The notes below the pieces were generated by a model. The model did no database searches, had not been told where the DNA came from, and saw nothing but the letters and a program-made list of their open reading frames with translations. From positions 40,091-104,090 of the forward strand of contig JAFGEP010000096.1 of NCBI GenBank assembly GCA_016931535.1: a stretch of 64,000 nt of DNA. The letters run 5' to 3'. Numbering within the stretch: the first letter of the stretch is position 1; each line of letters begins with the position of its first letter. The translations under genes and the position numbers were made by a program. Of the stretch, positions 36,695-46,378 are shown piece after piece. This DNA comes from Bradymonadales bacterium. GTDB taxonomy: Bacteria; Myxococcota_A; Bradymonadia; JAFGEP01.

Positions 36695-38476
36695 TCACTC
36701 GCCTACCGTGTACCGTTTCGCGAAGGAACGCACGATCTCGGCGTGGGCCGAATGGCCCAGGCGATCGTAGTTGGCGGCGATGTCGTTCCAGGTGCGAGCA
36801 TATAGTGAGTATGCCATCCTTCCCCAGATGTTCCAGCGGTTAGGGGGGGGGCTTATCAAGCTCATTCGGGCAAAAAGGGCCCGATTGATCTGCTCCACCT
36901 GCGGGAGCAGGGGAAGGGTCTCTTCTGGAGAGAGCAGGGCCAGCAGCGGCCCCTGAGGGTACAGTGGAAACCGCTGCCGAACGCTTGTGGGGACAGATTC
37001 TCCCGCCAGGTACACCGGATGGCTCTCGAGCAGCGCCTGCACGATCTCCAAGACCGGCGTGTGATTCTGGTCGAAAGGCAGGTCACAGCGTGGAAGCTGG
37101 GCCTGGATCCTCTGGTGGTACCACCGGTTGCGGATGAGGTTGAGGTCCAGGTAAGTGACGTCGGTGCGGTGGTGATAGACCTGCTGGACCGCCAAAAAAC
37201 CGAAAAGAGTGAGATCGCCCGTCCCGATCACCACCCCCCCCGGGCGCACGACATCCAGGGCATTGAACAGGTACTCTTCTACCGTCCTGTCCTCTGACCA
37301 GTCGGCCGCCGGGATGTTGCTCAGTGCCAGACCGCATAGCACTCCGATCGCCACCTCCTTCAGGTAGATCGCGAGACGGGGCTGAGCGGTGAGCAGCCGG
37401 TCCAATCCCAAGGCGCATGGCAGGACGAACAGGAGGTCGGGCTGGATATGGAAGCGCTCCAGGACGAAGTTGGCTTCCCCAGGGTCCAGGTTGAACCGTG
37501 ACGGCAGGAGGAGAGCAGCCAAAAAAAAGGAAAGCAGGAAGGCGATCGCATCCAGGCCGGCTTGGGTGGCCTGCCGGAGATGGCGCAGCGACCGCACCAA
37601 CCCGTAGAGCCCGAGGAGACCGAACGGCAACAACAGGTTGAACGACCTGGGTAGGTGCGCCAGGTAGGCCAGTGGATTGTCCAGCGGGCCGACCTGTTGG
37701 CCCGCTGGTCCCAGGCTGAAGGTCCCGTACTCCTTTCTTACGAAATGGTCCACCAGGGCTTGGAGGTCAAGGCTTCCTCCCCAGCTCCAGCCGCTGCCGC
37801 TATCATGGCCCAAAAGAGTCAGGTAAGGGGATAGCCCGATCGCCAGACACAACAGGAACAGGATCGGGACCAACCACGATCGGCGGGAGGCTTCCCTGTG
37901 GGCCCGAAACAGCCCGAGGACTACCACCGGCAGGAGCATGAGGATGGTGTGATGGTTGGAAAGACCCAGGCCCAACACCCATCCCAAGAGCCCAGACCGC
38001 GCCAGGCCTCGAGGCCCCGCTTCCCGCCCCGCCAACCACAACAAGGCGGCCGCCAGCGCCGCTGCCAGGGAAAATACCTCGGCCACGCCGGCATAACGCC
38101 AGAAGATCGGGGTCAACCCGAAGAAGGCGGCGCATATCCAGGAGACGTGAAGGCTGCACCCCCAGCGGCGAAGGGCCAAAAACAACAGCACCACCGCCGC
38201 TACCCCGCACAGGGCTGACAGCACGGAAACCGACGTGGCGGGGTTGCCCAAAGGCAGCCAGGCGATCGCCCGACCGAGTAGACCGTACAAGGGATATCCC
38301 GGGGGGTGGGCGACGCTCCCCCGATGGGCGACCACGAGGAACTCTCCGCTGTCCCCTCCTTGCAGGCTTCGGGAGAGGGTCATCAGGTAGAACAGGCTAT
38401 ATGCGAGAGCCAGCAGGAGGATCGCTTTGGTGGAACCACCCCGTCCTTCGACCGTTGGGTATTGCCAGGTGGCCAT
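36695..38476 (-). CDS. DUF2723 polytopic membrane protein (TMEM260-like)
   Basis: About 593 residues from the ATG at 38476; a TTG at 38491 is an alternative that would overlap the previous gene. The DUF2723 hallmark is clear: 'GGDSGEFLVVAHRGSVAHPPGYPLYGLLGRA' at the first loop, followed by about ten membrane segments. TMEM260, a member of this family, is an O-mannosyltransferase in animals; bacterial members are generally annotated as GT-C-like and are expected to glycosylate exported substrates. The soluble C-terminal 200 residues lack known motifs. Confidence 0.85.
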   Translation of the reverse strand: MATWQYPTVEGRGGSTKAILLLALAYSLFYLMTLSRSLQGGDSGEFLVVAHRGSVAHPPGYPLYGLLGRAIAWLPLGNPATSVSVLSALCGVAAVVLLFLALRRWGCSLHVSWICAAFFGLTPIFWRYAGVAEVFSLAAALAAALLWLAGREAGPRGLARSGLLGWVLGLGLSNHHTILMLLPVVVLGLFRAHREASRRSWLVPILFLLCLAIGLSPYLTLLGHDSGSGWSWGGSLDLQALVDHFVRKEYGTFSLGPAGQQVGPLDNPLAYLAHLPRSFNLLLPFGLLGLYGLVRSLRHLRQATQAGLDAIAFLLSFFLAALLLPSRFNLDPGEANFVLERFHIQPDLLFVLPCALGLDRLLTAQPRLAIYLKEVAIGVLCGLALSNIPAADWSEDRTVEEYLFNALDVVRPGGVVIGTGDLTLFGFLAVQQVYHHRTDVTYLDLNLIRNRWYHQRIQAQLPRCDLPFDQNHTPVLEIVQALLESHPVYLAGESVPTSVRQRFPLYPQGPLLALLSPEETLPLLPQVEQINRALFARMSLISPPPNRWNIWGRMAYSLYARTWNDIAANYDRLGHSAHAEIVRSFAKRYTVGE

Positions 38477-38483
38477 CTGCTTG

Positions 38484-39170
38484 TCAGACAAGGGTCAACC
38501 CCACGATCCAGAGTATCAGCGCCGCTGCTGACGAGACTGCCAGGATAGCCGTCCGACGCCGTTTCCAGGCACCTTTTGCAGCGGAGGCCTGCCGGACAGC
38601 CAGCCAGGTACAGGCGATCCACAGGAGGAAAGCGATCGACGTCACCGTGGCCCAGAAGGGGTCGGGGGCGCGCTGTCGAGAGGCTTTCAGAAGACCGAGC
38701 TGCCGGTTCTGCTCGGCAGCCAGTGCCTCTGGGTCGTCCCCCGACAGATCCTCCGCCCTGATCTGGGCGATTCGGGCTTCGATCGGCTCCAGGACCTCCC
38801 GATGCGGTGTGTAGAAGCTGCGTGTGACGAGAATTCCGGTCCGCAGGCTCTCTGCCGCCAGGAGGACCAGATGGCGATCGGCATCGGTGTGGATCTCGGC
38901 CATGGCGAGCTGGTACAGCTCCTGAACTGCCCGCCGATTGAACGGATTGCCAGGGGCATACCACTCGACGGCATGACGGTAGTGGCGGATCGCCTCTGCC
39001 ACGTCGGTCTCCACCAGGTCGCGCGCACCTTGCAGCTCACTGTGGGATTCCAGTAAAGCCCTGGTGTAGACGATGGCCAGCAGGGCGAAAAGCACGAGCG
39101 CAATCCAGACCCACTGTGCGGATCGCCTGGCTGCTTTGCGCTCTGGCGTTTCGGCCACAATCCCCTCCAC
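38484..39170 (-). CDS. Membrane protein with TPR-like soluble segment
   Basis: 228 residues from a GTG. One hydrophobic helix near the N terminus (about 20-38) and two near the C terminus (about 172-190 and 205-225) flank a helical segment with 'AIRHYRHAVEWYAPGNPFNRRAVQELYQLAM' and 'TGILVTRSFYTPHREVL'. I cannot name the family. It lies between the ABC permease gene (6-bp gap) and the DUF2723 gene, and belongs to the same transcript. Start choice is uncertain because ribosome sites are weak. Confidence 0.55.
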   Translation of the reverse strand: MEGIVAETPERKAARRSAQWVWIALVLFALLAIVYTRALLESHSELQGARDLVETDVAEAIRHYRHAVEWYAPGNPFNRRAVQELYQLAMAEIHTDADRHLVLLAAESLRTGILVTRSFYTPHREVLEPIEARIAQIRAEDLSGDDPEALAAEQNRQLGLLKASRQRAPDPFWATVTSIAFLLWIACTWLAVRQASAAKGAWKRRRTAILAVSSAAALILWIVGLTLV

Positions 39171-39176
39171 GGTCCA

Positions 39177-39968
39177 TCAGGTGAAGTCGCGCCGGGAGAA
39201 TATCACGGAGCCGAGGAAAAGGAGGATGGCCGCGTAACACAGACCGTATGCGGCGGCCTGGAGCAGGAAAGTGGTGGGGATAGGCAGGTTGTAGGTGACC
39301 TCGGTGGAGACGTCGAAGATGTACAGGGCCGGCAGCAGACGGTCCGCCAGGTCGAGCAGGAACCGAAGCCCCTCCGACTCCACCCGGCTGGCCAGCTGCT
39401 GGATCATGTAGGAAGATCTCCCGGCGACATAAGTCCCGATGGTGAGAAACCCGCTGAGATAGGGGGTGGAAAAGGAGGAGAAAAACAGCGCGATGGTGGT
39501 CACCAGGCAGACCTCGACACAGATCAGCACAAAGGCGGGCAGCAATACCCAAGGCAGGGCCCCGAGCCACAGCCACAGCACCGCTAACAGGGCGATCAGC
39601 ATCAGCACCAATTGCACCAGCAAGGTGGCCACAATGCCGAAGAACTTGCCGATGAAGTACTGCCAACGGTGGATCGGCTTGGAGACGATGTTGTAGATCG
39701 ACTTCCTCTCGATCTCCTTGTAGACGAAGCTGGCCCCCAGAAAGACCGCCATCAGGGCGCCAAAGGTGGACAGGGCGAACAGTCCGATGTCCTTGATGAT
39801 CCGCTCGTTCTGGTAAAGCGAGACCTCGCCCATCACCGCCGAGAAGAGGATCAGAAACAGGGCGAAAAACAGGATGCTATACAGGATCTTGCTGCGGGCC
39901 GCCTCCCGGTAGGTGTTGAAGGCGATCGACCCCAAGGGCACCAGCTGGCGGAAGGCGGCGGCGATCAC
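39177..39968 (-). CDS. ABC-2 type transporter permease
   Basis: 263 residues from the GTG at 39968, which overlaps the stop of the ATPase gene (GTGA). Six hydrophobic helices are visible, and the cytoplasmic loop 'KEIERKSIYNIVSKPIHRWQYFIGKFFG' is the standard ABC-2 permease motif. The pair with the ATPase upstream makes a two-gene exporter, likely for lipid-linked or surface glycans given the neighbours. An open extension to 40208 overlaps the ATPase and is not used. Confidence 0.82.
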   Translation of the reverse strand: MIAAAFRQLVPLGSIAFNTYREAARSKILYSILFFALFLILFSAVMGEVSLYQNERIIKDIGLFALSTFGALMAVFLGASFVYKEIERKSIYNIVSKPIHRWQYFIGKFFGIVATLLVQLVLMLIALLAVLWLWLGALPWVLLPAFVLICVEVCLVTTIALFFSSFSTPYLSGFLTIGTYVAGRSSYMIQQLASRVESEGLRFLLDLADRLLPALYIFDVSTEVTYNLPIPTTFLLQAAAYGLCYAAILLFLGSVIFSRRDFT

Positions 39969-40981
39969 GTCTTGGGCCCCTCCTCGGCCTGTATCTCTCG
40001 CACAAAGAGATCTTCCAGGCTTTCGGTGTGCGAGATCACCTTGTGGATGCAGGCCCCCGCTGCGACCAAACGCGCCACGGCAGTGGAGGCATCGAGAGAG
40101 CCATCGAAGGTGAGCAAAAGCCGATCCTCCTGAGATGCAGTCCGCAGGGGAGGTTGGTCGAGGATCTCCTCCAACGGCACGGGAAGATCGGAGACCTCCA
40201 GCTGCCACTGCAGCACCTTGGGGTTGGCCTTGGTCAGGGGGCTGTCGAACGGGAGGAACCGGCCTCGATGCAGAAAGGCGATCTCATCGGCCAGGTCCTC
40301 CACGTCGGGCAAGATGTGGCTGGAGAAAAGAACCGTCCGCCCCCGAGATTTCAACCCCAAGATCATCTCCTTGACCTCCTTGCGTCCCAGAGGGTCGAGG
40401 CCGGACTGCGGCTCGTCCAAGATCACGATGTGGGGGTCGTGGACCAGGGCCTGGGCGATACCCAACCGCTGGATCATCCCCTTGGAGAACTTGCGGATGG
40501 GCTTGCCGGCGTGCTCCCCGAGCCCTACGTAGTCCAGCAACCTGTCGGCCTGCGAGGCGCATTGCCTGCGTGACATTCCAAACAGGCGGCCCACGAAAGC
40601 CAGGTACTCCCGAGCTTGCAAGTGGTCGTAAAAGCTGGGGTTTTCCGGCAGGTAGCCCACCCGCGCACGGGATCGGGTCGAGGGAACCCGCTGGCCACCC
40701 AGGGTAGCCGAGCCGGAGGTGGCCTTGATCAGGCCCAACAGGATCTTGATGGTGGTGGTCTTGCCAGCGCCGTTGGGGCCTACCAGGCCGAAGATGCAGC
40801 CTTCGGGCACCGAGAAGGAGACCTCGGTGAGCGCCGGGATCGATCGGCGCAGAAAACCGGAACGAAAGGTCTTGGAGAGACGGTCCACCTGGATGGCCGA
40901 TCGGTCGGTCGAGCGGGGGGGGAGGGCCTTGCCACCAGGGGGCGTGGCCTTTGGAGGCTGAGTGGACTCAGAGGATCTCAT
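39965..40981 (-). CDS. ABC transporter ATP-binding protein
   Basis: 338 residues from the ATG at 40981, preceded by GGAGGTGCTCG. Walker A 'GPNGAGKTTTI', Q-loop 'YLPENPSFYD', signature 'FSKGMIQRLGIAQAL' and Walker B 'IVILDEPQSGLDP' are present; 'SSHILPDVEDLAD' gives the H-loop. 'LLGLIKATSGSATLGG' fits the drug/lipid/polysaccharide ABC-2 exporter subfamily. The coding sequence overlaps the DegT gene by 14 bp. Confidence 0.93.
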   Translation of the reverse strand: MRSSESTQPPKATPPGGKALPPRSTDRSAIQVDRLSKTFRSGFLRRSIPALTEVSFSVPEGCIFGLVGPNGAGKTTTIKILLGLIKATSGSATLGGQRVPSTRSRARVGYLPENPSFYDHLQAREYLAFVGRLFGMSRRQCASQADRLLDYVGLGEHAGKPIRKFSKGMIQRLGIAQALVHDPHIVILDEPQSGLDPLGRKEVKEMILGLKSRGRTVLFSSHILPDVEDLADEIAFLHRGRFLPFDSPLTKANPKVLQWQLEVSDLPVPLEEILDQPPLRTASQEDRLLLTFDGSLDASTAVARLVAAGACIHKVISHTESLEDLFVREIQAEEGPKT

Positions 40982-42062
40982 CGAGCACCTCCACGACCCG
41001 CCGGGCATCCGACTCGTTCATCTGCTCGTGCATCGGCAGCGCCACCACCTTCTCGTGAGCCCAGCGGGACACCGGGTACGCGTCGGGGGAGAACCGGTAG
41101 CGGGCGGCATAGTAGGGCTGCAGGTGGATCGCATAGGTGCCTACCTGGGCCTGGACCCCTTTTTCCGACAGGCGTTGCAGCAGTTCCCTCCGACTCACGG
41201 TCTCGTCCAGGATGATCGTGAAGCTCTGGTAGACATGGCCAGGATCGGACAGCCCGACCGGTAGAACAATATGCGGCATGGAGACCAGGAGGTGCAAATA
41301 GGTGGCGGCGATGAGCCGGCGGGTGGCCATGGCCCGCTCGAACCGCGCGAGCTGGCCCAGCCCAAGGGCTGCCGACAGCTCGTTCATCCGGTAGTTCAGG
41401 CCGGGGAGCACGAAAACAGGCCCCTGGTCGCCAACCGACAGGCCGTGGTTTCGCAGCAGCCTGAGCTGTTCCAGGTCGGCCTCATCCCGCGCCGTGATCA
41501 GCCCTCCTTCCCCGGTGGTCAAACCCTTGCGGGCATGCAGGCTGAAGCAGCCGATGCGGCCCCAGGTCCCCGCCTTGCGGCCGTGCCGATCACTGGCCCC
41601 GAAGGCACAGGCGGCGTCCTCCACGACGAGCCGGGGGTCCACGCGGTCTGTCACCTGGCGGTGGTCGAGCGGCAACCCGAACAGGTGTACCGGCACCACG
41701 GCGCGGCAGCGGGGGGTAACAGCCGAGGGAAGCAGGGAGCAGTCGAGGTTCAGGGTATCGGGACAGATATCGACCAGGCGCACCTCCGCCCCCAGCTGCT
41801 CGGCGATGTTGGCCGCCGAGGGCCAGGTGAAGGAGGGCAACACGACGTCGGTCTCGGGGCCGACCCCCAACAGCTTCAGGGCGAGGTGAAGTGCGGCCGT
41901 GCCGGAAGAGACGGCGACCAAACCGGCGACCTCCAGGTAGGAGGCACAGCCCTCCTCAAAGGTCTTGACCGTATCGCCCTGGACCAGCATGCCCGACTCG
42001 AGAATCGGCCAGAGCCGTTCCCAGTCTTCTCGGGTAAAAAGAGGGTGGGAAAGGCGGATCAT
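40968..42062 (-). CDS. DegT/DnrJ/EryC1-family aminotransferase, second copy
   Basis: 364 residues. 'FSLHARKGLTTGEGG' holds the PLP lysine, 'SSGTAALHLALKLLGV' the phosphate-binding loop and 'VPVHLFGLPLDHRQV' the family core. It is clearly different from the copy at 35476, so the operon carries two aminotransferase activities or one DegT with an altered substrate. The start overlaps the epimerase stop (ATGA at 42059). Confidence 0.9.
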   Translation of the reverse strand: MIRLSHPLFTREDWERLWPILESGMLVQGDTVKTFEEGCASYLEVAGLVAVSSGTAALHLALKLLGVGPETDVVLPSFTWPSAANIAEQLGAEVRLVDICPDTLNLDCSLLPSAVTPRCRAVVPVHLFGLPLDHRQVTDRVDPRLVVEDAACAFGASDRHGRKAGTWGRIGCFSLHARKGLTTGEGGLITARDEADLEQLRLLRNHGLSVGDQGPVFVLPGLNYRMNELSAALGLGQLARFERAMATRRLIAATYLHLLVSMPHIVLPVGLSDPGHVYQSFTIILDETVSRRELLQRLSEKGVQAQVGTYAIHLQPYYAARYRFSPDAYPVSRWAHEKVVALPMHEQMNESDARRVVEVLDEIL

Positions 42063-43030
42063 GGCCGTGTGGGTTCCAACCGGCGATGCCGGTACCAGTG
42101 GATGGTTCTCAGCAGCCCCTCTTCCAGGTCCACCTTGGGCTCGAAGCCCAGCAGAGCGCGGGCCTTGTCAATATTGGGAAGGCGAAGCTCGACATCCGGG
42201 TAGTCCCATTTCTGGTAGGTGATGGGGGATGACGAGCTGGAAAGGCGGACGATCTGCTGGGCCAGGTTGTGGATGGTCACCGTGCTGCGGGGGTTTCCCA
42301 GGTTGAAGGTGTGGCCCACCGCCTCGGGGCGGGCCAGGGCCAAAAGCACGCCGGAGACGATGTCGTCGATGTAGCACCAGCTCCGGATCTGGGATCCGTC
42401 GTTGTGAATGACGAGCGGCTCGTTGGCCAGTGCACGCTCCACGAAGTGGTGGATGGCCCCCTCCCCGATCTGGCCGGGCCCGTAGATATTGAAGGGGCGG
42501 ATGCAGCAGGTCGGCAGGGACAGCTGCTTGTGGTAGTTGAAGGCCAGATGCTCGGTGGCCAGCTTGCTGACGGCATAGGTCCAGCGGGCCTCGCCCACCG
42601 CTCCCAGACTGGTGACGTCGCCCTCGGTCACGTTGTAGGCGTACCGGCCGAAGACCTCGCTGGTGGAGAAATCGATCACCCGTTCGATGGTGGGCACCCG
42701 GGTGGCCGCCTCCAGCACGTTCATGCTGCCGACAAGGGAGACCTGCATGGTCAGCACGGGGTTGGTGATGACGGTATCGACGCCGGCGATGCTGGCCAGA
42801 TGCACCACGTGGTGGCAGCCTTCCATGGCTTGTTCCACCACCGCTTTCTCGCGGACATCTCCCTTCAGCAGGGTGACCCCCTTGGCACGGTCCAGACCCG
42901 CCTCGGCCAGGGCGTTTCGGCGCAGCAGGTCGAGGACCACCACCTCGTTTTCTGGCAGCAAGCGCCGGGTCAGTGCGGTTCCGATAAAGCCGGCGCCACC
43001 GGTCAACAGGATGCGTTTATTGGCGATCAT
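42059..43030 (-). CDS. NAD-dependent epimerase/dehydratase (SDR, sugar nucleotide)
   Basis: 323 residues from the ATG at 43030. The Rossmann motif 'ILLTGGAGFIGTALTRRLL' and 'YAVSKLATEHLAFNY' (Tyr-x3-Lys active site) place it in the extended SDR family that epimerises or dehydrates UDP- or GDP-sugars, similar to GalE/WbpP-type enzymes. The product probably feeds the two DegT enzymes. It overlaps the TPR-like gene by 14 bp at its start and the DegT gene by 4 bp at its stop. Confidence 0.9.
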   Translation of the reverse strand: MIANKRILLTGGAGFIGTALTRRLLPENEVVVLDLLRRNALAEAGLDRAKGVTLLKGDVREKAVVEQAMEGCHHVVHLASIAGVDTVITNPVLTMQVSLVGSMNVLEAATRVPTIERVIDFSTSEVFGRYAYNVTEGDVTSLGAVGEARWTYAVSKLATEHLAFNYHKQLSLPTCCIRPFNIYGPGQIGEGAIHHFVERALANEPLVIHNDGSQIRSWCYIDDIVSGVLLALARPEAVGHTFNLGNPRSTVTIHNLAQQIVRLSSSSSPITYQKWDYPDVELRLPNIDKARALLGFEPKVDLEEGLLRTIHWYRHRRLEPTRP

Positions 43031-44039
43031 GGTGCTCCATCCAGGCTTCCACGGTAGGGTAGAAGATCGGGTCCACAGGGGTCCGATCGATCCGCCCGAC
43101 GCGGAGGAAGGGCTCCCCTCGGGCAAGGGTGGCCAAAAAGGGTTCGAGGTAGCCGCTGGGGCTGTCCAGGTCGGCATACAGGAGGCGGCGGTAGGCGAAC
43201 AGCCGGGCCCATTCCAGGCCGTCCAGCCGCTGCTTCAGCCGTTGGCCACTGGCTACCAGCAGGTTCTGGCCCAGACGAGGATCCTGCAGGTAGGTCGGAA
43301 AAAGGCGGTGAAGCTGCATCTCGGCCGCCAAGGTGGCTGAAAGCGCCCCCCGATGGGTGAGGAAGTACTGGCGATCCAGCGCGATGCCCTCCTGGGTGGC
43401 CCCGTACTCCTCCAGGTTTCGGGAGGCGTTCAGCACCAACCAGGGAGGGGCCCCCGGAAGCTGAGCAGCGCGGCTGAGATAGGTCGCTCCCATCAGCCGC
43501 CATTGGCGCGCCTCCTCCTCACTGGTGGGCGTCAGCTCGTAGCGGTAGTTGACCCCCAGCATGAAGTTGAACAACCAATCGTCCGGATACCGCTGGCGGC
43601 CCTGCTCCAAAAACCGGATGCTGTTTTGCACCGCCTGGTTGTCGATGCGTTGCCCCCCATACATGGTGACCACCCCGGCCCAGTGGTAGACCATGCGAAA
43701 GTCGGGGTCGAGCTCCACCATGGTCTCGATGTAGCGGTCCAGCCAGCGGAAGTCTCGATCGAGATAGAAATGGGAGGCGAAGTAAGCCAGCGCCTTGAGC
43801 CAGACCAGGTCGGCCATCAGCTCGTCGTGACCCAGCCCCAGCGCCTTCAGGGTGGTCGATGAGGGGAGCAGGTAGCCCTCGCGGTAAGCGAGGCGGGGCT
43901 GAGCCTCCCGGGTCAAGGTCGCTCCCTGGCGGAAGGTGGCGGCCATGATAGCCAGCAAAGCCAGCAGGAAGAGCCCCAGGACGAGTCGGATCGGGGTTGA
44001 GAGAATCGACGGCGGGCTTGCGGGCACCGGAGTGTTCAC
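43017..44039 (-). CDS. Membrane-anchored TPR-like protein of unknown function
   Basis: 340 residues from a GTG overlapping the pilin stop (GTGA). A single N-terminal hydrophobic helix (about 18-38) is followed by a helical domain with 'LGLGHDELMADLVWLKALAYFASHFYLDRDFRWLDRYIETMVELDPDF' (TPR-like pattern: 'Y..WLDRYIETMVELDPDF') and repeated helices to the end. Proteins of this pattern occur beside pilin and ABC genes in related bacteria, to my recollection. A role in pilin or glycan handling is inferred from its place between the pilin and the sugar genes. Confidence 0.55.
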   Translation of the reverse strand: MNTPVPASPPSILSTPIRLVLGLFLLALLAIMAATFRQGATLTREAQPRLAYREGYLLPSSTTLKALGLGHDELMADLVWLKALAYFASHFYLDRDFRWLDRYIETMVELDPDFRMVYHWAGVVTMYGGQRIDNQAVQNSIRFLEQGRQRYPDDWLFNFMLGVNYRYELTPTSEEEARQWRLMGATYLSRAAQLPGAPPWLVLNASRNLEEYGATQEGIALDRQYFLTHRGALSATLAAEMQLHRLFPTYLQDPRLGQNLLVASGQRLKQRLDGLEWARLFAYRRLLYADLDSPSGYLEPFLATLARGEPFLRVGRIDRTPVDPIFYPTVEAWMEHHDRQ

Positions 44040-44584
44040 TCCAGCTCCCGCATGCGGTAGATGCCGGCATACCCGCGGATCTCACCCCCACGGACGGTGC
44101 CTCCCCGCACGAAGGTGGAGTAGATCTCGTCCCCGTCCAGGTCGCCAAAGGCTGCCCCTCGAAACCTGCTCCTGGCGCTGACGTTGTGGCTCTCGAACAG
44201 GTAGCAGTAGTAGTGGGGGTCGGCCACGGCGAAGGTGAGGGCCTGCCAGGTGGGTTGGGTCCAGTCTTCGGGATTGGGCTCCGCCTTTCTTCCCCGTGGG
44301 ATCTGGGCCGGTGTCAGGGACACGCTGGCCGGAAACTGCTCGGGGAGCACCACCCCGGAGGAGGACATGTGGGGAAAGCCGTAGTAGGCGACGGCGCCGT
44401 CGTAGATCCGCCTGAGCGCGATCAGCGCCTCGGTGGTCCGGCTGCGCCGGATGGTCTTCTGGAAGGAGGGGATGGCGATGGCCGCCAACACGCCGATGAT
44501 GGCGACCACGATCATCAGCTCGACCAAGGTCATGCCCAGGGTTCGCCGAGCACCGAGCAGTGTGGAACTGTGCCTCTGCAACAT
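44036..44584 (-). CDS. Type IV pilin-like protein 1 (first gene of the glycan operon)
   Basis: 182 residues from the ATG at 44584, with a leader ending in '[16 protein letters not shown]', where a prepilin peptidase cuts after Gly. The conserved E5 is present. The C-terminal region contains 'FGDLDGDEIYSTFVRGG', a D-x-D-G-D loop that looks like a calcium site, and ends 'RELE'. It resembles the pilin at 44797 ('[17 protein letters not shown]', also ending 'ELE'). Its stop overlaps the next gene, so it is translationally coupled to the TPR-like and glycan genes. Confidence 0.85.
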   Translation of the reverse strand: MLQRHSSTLLGARRTLGMTLVELMIVVAIIGVLAAIAIPSFQKTIRRSRTTEALIALRRIYDGAVAYYGFPHMSSSGVVLPEQFPASVSLTPAQIPRGRKAEPNPEDWTQPTWQALTFAVADPHYYCYLFESHNVSARSRFRGAAFGDLDGDEIYSTFVRGGTVRGGEIRGYAGIYRMRELE

Positions 44585-44700
44585 GACGCGCACCTGGCTG
44601 AAGGGAGATGCCCTGCCCGCATGGTCTTCATCTTGCCGGGTTCTCCCTCCGGTTGGCAAGCCCCTTTTGGGGGATGGCGGGCGGCGTGTCCAGGTCATAG

Positions 44701-44739
44701 AAAAACAGCAGAGACGCAAGGGCGGCTCTGCTGTTTTTT
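44701..44739. terminator. Strong bidirectional intrinsic terminator
   Basis: AACAGCAGAG (44704-44713) pairs with CTCTGCTGTT (44726-44735) over a 12-base loop; TTTTTT follows on the plus strand and TTTTT on the minus strand. On the minus strand it ends the pilin 2 transcript and lies between that gene and pilin 1. Confidence 0.8.
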
Positions 44740-44796
44740 GGGACTCGTCAGGCCGTCAGACCCGTATGTTTGCTCGGGTCTCTGGGGCCTCGGGCG

Positions 44797-45327
<531 letters not shown>

Positions 45328-45721
45328 GATCTTCCTCCTTCAATGCGCTTGAGTGGGTTACCTGAACCTCGAACCTCGGACATTGGCCGAGTCTGCATCT
45401 TCCATGCCACCGACCGGGGACACTTTACCCGCTAACTCGGGCCTGTGAAAAAATCCGGTGTTCTGGTTTTTTCCTCAGCACCTCCTGTGTTTTCGAGGCA
45501 TTGGATGCTGGTTGGCCGGCTGGCCTCTCCTTCCTTCAGCCAACCGGAGAGACAAAGAACGTCACCCGGGGTGACAAAAAACGGCAGGGGGGTCCGGAAG
45601 GAAAGTCGGCGGGGTCCTCCAGCGGGCGGGTAAAGCTGAACTCGCAAGAGGGCCCTCACCCCCGGCCCCTCTACTGCTTGTGCAGGCGGGGGGAGCCGTT
45701 GCGGCAAGGTGACAAAAAATG
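45328..45721 (-). other. Non-coding gap between pilins 3 and 2 (promoter, leader, repeats)
   Basis: The 394-bp gap holds the sigma-54-type promoter and the roughly 57-nt leader of pilin 2. Further upstream are two hairpins: GTGACA-AAAAA-TGTCAC at 45709-45725, which overlaps the pilin 3 stop codon, and GTCACC-CGG-GGTGAC at 45561-45575. Both are next to a GGTGACAAAAAA string. No open frame here looks coding; the AT-poor flanks have no -10-like sites that I trust. Confidence 0.5.
45394..45409 (-). promoter_or_regulatory. Sigma-54-type promoter of pilin 2
   Basis: TGGCATGGAAGATGCA on the minus strand has GG-N10-GC spacing and fits TGGCAC-N5-TTGCW at most positions. The predicted start of transcription is near 45384, about 57 nt before the start codon. 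PilR, encoded 1 kb upstream, carries a sigma-54 interaction domain. Confidence 0.6.
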
Positions 45722-46375
45722 TCACTCCAGCTCGATCCCCTCGATGGACCAGTGGGTGTCGGTCATGGTGGAGGAGCTTCCGAAGGCCGACATGAAGCCG
45801 TCGCCATCCTGATCGGCTCGGCCCACCACGTAGTACCAGAAGGTCCCGTTGGCGATCGAGCTGCAGGCCGGCACCTGGACGGCCGACTTGCCGTCTCGGG
45901 CCACATCCGGCGGGTTGAGGCAGTTGTTCTGGGGGGTGCCGGCGGTCATGACATACTGGAACCAGGTGTTGCTCGGCAGGCGGATGCCGCAGTGCTGCCA
46001 GAGGGGATCGGGGTTGGACCAGGCGGTGGCGCCGGCGCGGATGGCGGTTTTGGGCGGGTCGTAGTCGTTCTCCTGTGGGGGCAGTGGGGCCTGGCTGCAG
46101 TACTGGCCGTAGGTGCTGTAATAGGCCGTCTGGGCGCCGGCCACGGCGGCAAAGAAGGTGACCGCCTGGTTGATGCGGCTTCTCCGGACGATTCGACCGT
46201 AGGCATAGGCGCCAATGGTGGTGAGCACAGCCACGATGGTGACCGCGATCATCAGCTCGACCAGGGTGAAGCCGAATCGCCGCCCCGTGGTATGGAACGC
46301 AGCGTCCTTGGCTACCATGGCGTTGGACCGGGGCGATGGGATGGAGCAAGTGGGGTCGGTGTTTCTCATGACCAT
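45722..46375 (-). CDS. Type IV pilin-like protein 3
   Basis: About 217 residues from the ATG at 46375, 3 bp after the pilR stop. The prepilin motif is '[30 protein letters not shown]'; the leader of about 35 residues is long for a type IVa pilin, and a start at 46318 would give 15 residues. The C-terminal domain includes two cysteine pairs and 'ADQDGDGFMSAFGSSS', a D-x-D-G-D-G loop. It is probably a minor pilin co-transcribed with pilS-pilR. The stop lies in a hairpin. Confidence 0.82.
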   Translation of the reverse strand: MVMRNTDPTCSIPSPRSNAMVAKDAAFHTTGRRFGFTLVELMIAVTIVAVLTTIGAYAYGRIVRRSRINQAVTFFAAVAGAQTAYYSTYGQYCSQAPLPPQENDYDPPKTAIRAGATAWSNPDPLWQHCGIRLPSNTWFQYVMTAGTPQNNCLNPPDVARDGKSAVQVPACSSIANGTFWYYVVGRADQDGDGFMSAFGSSSTMTDTHWSIEGIELE

Positions 46376-46378
46376 ATT

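Noticed and set aside
45561..45581. Hairpin plus A-run as an intrinsic terminator
   Set aside because: The run is of A on the plus strand; no plus-strand gene precedes it, and on the minus strand the run comes before the hairpin rather than after.
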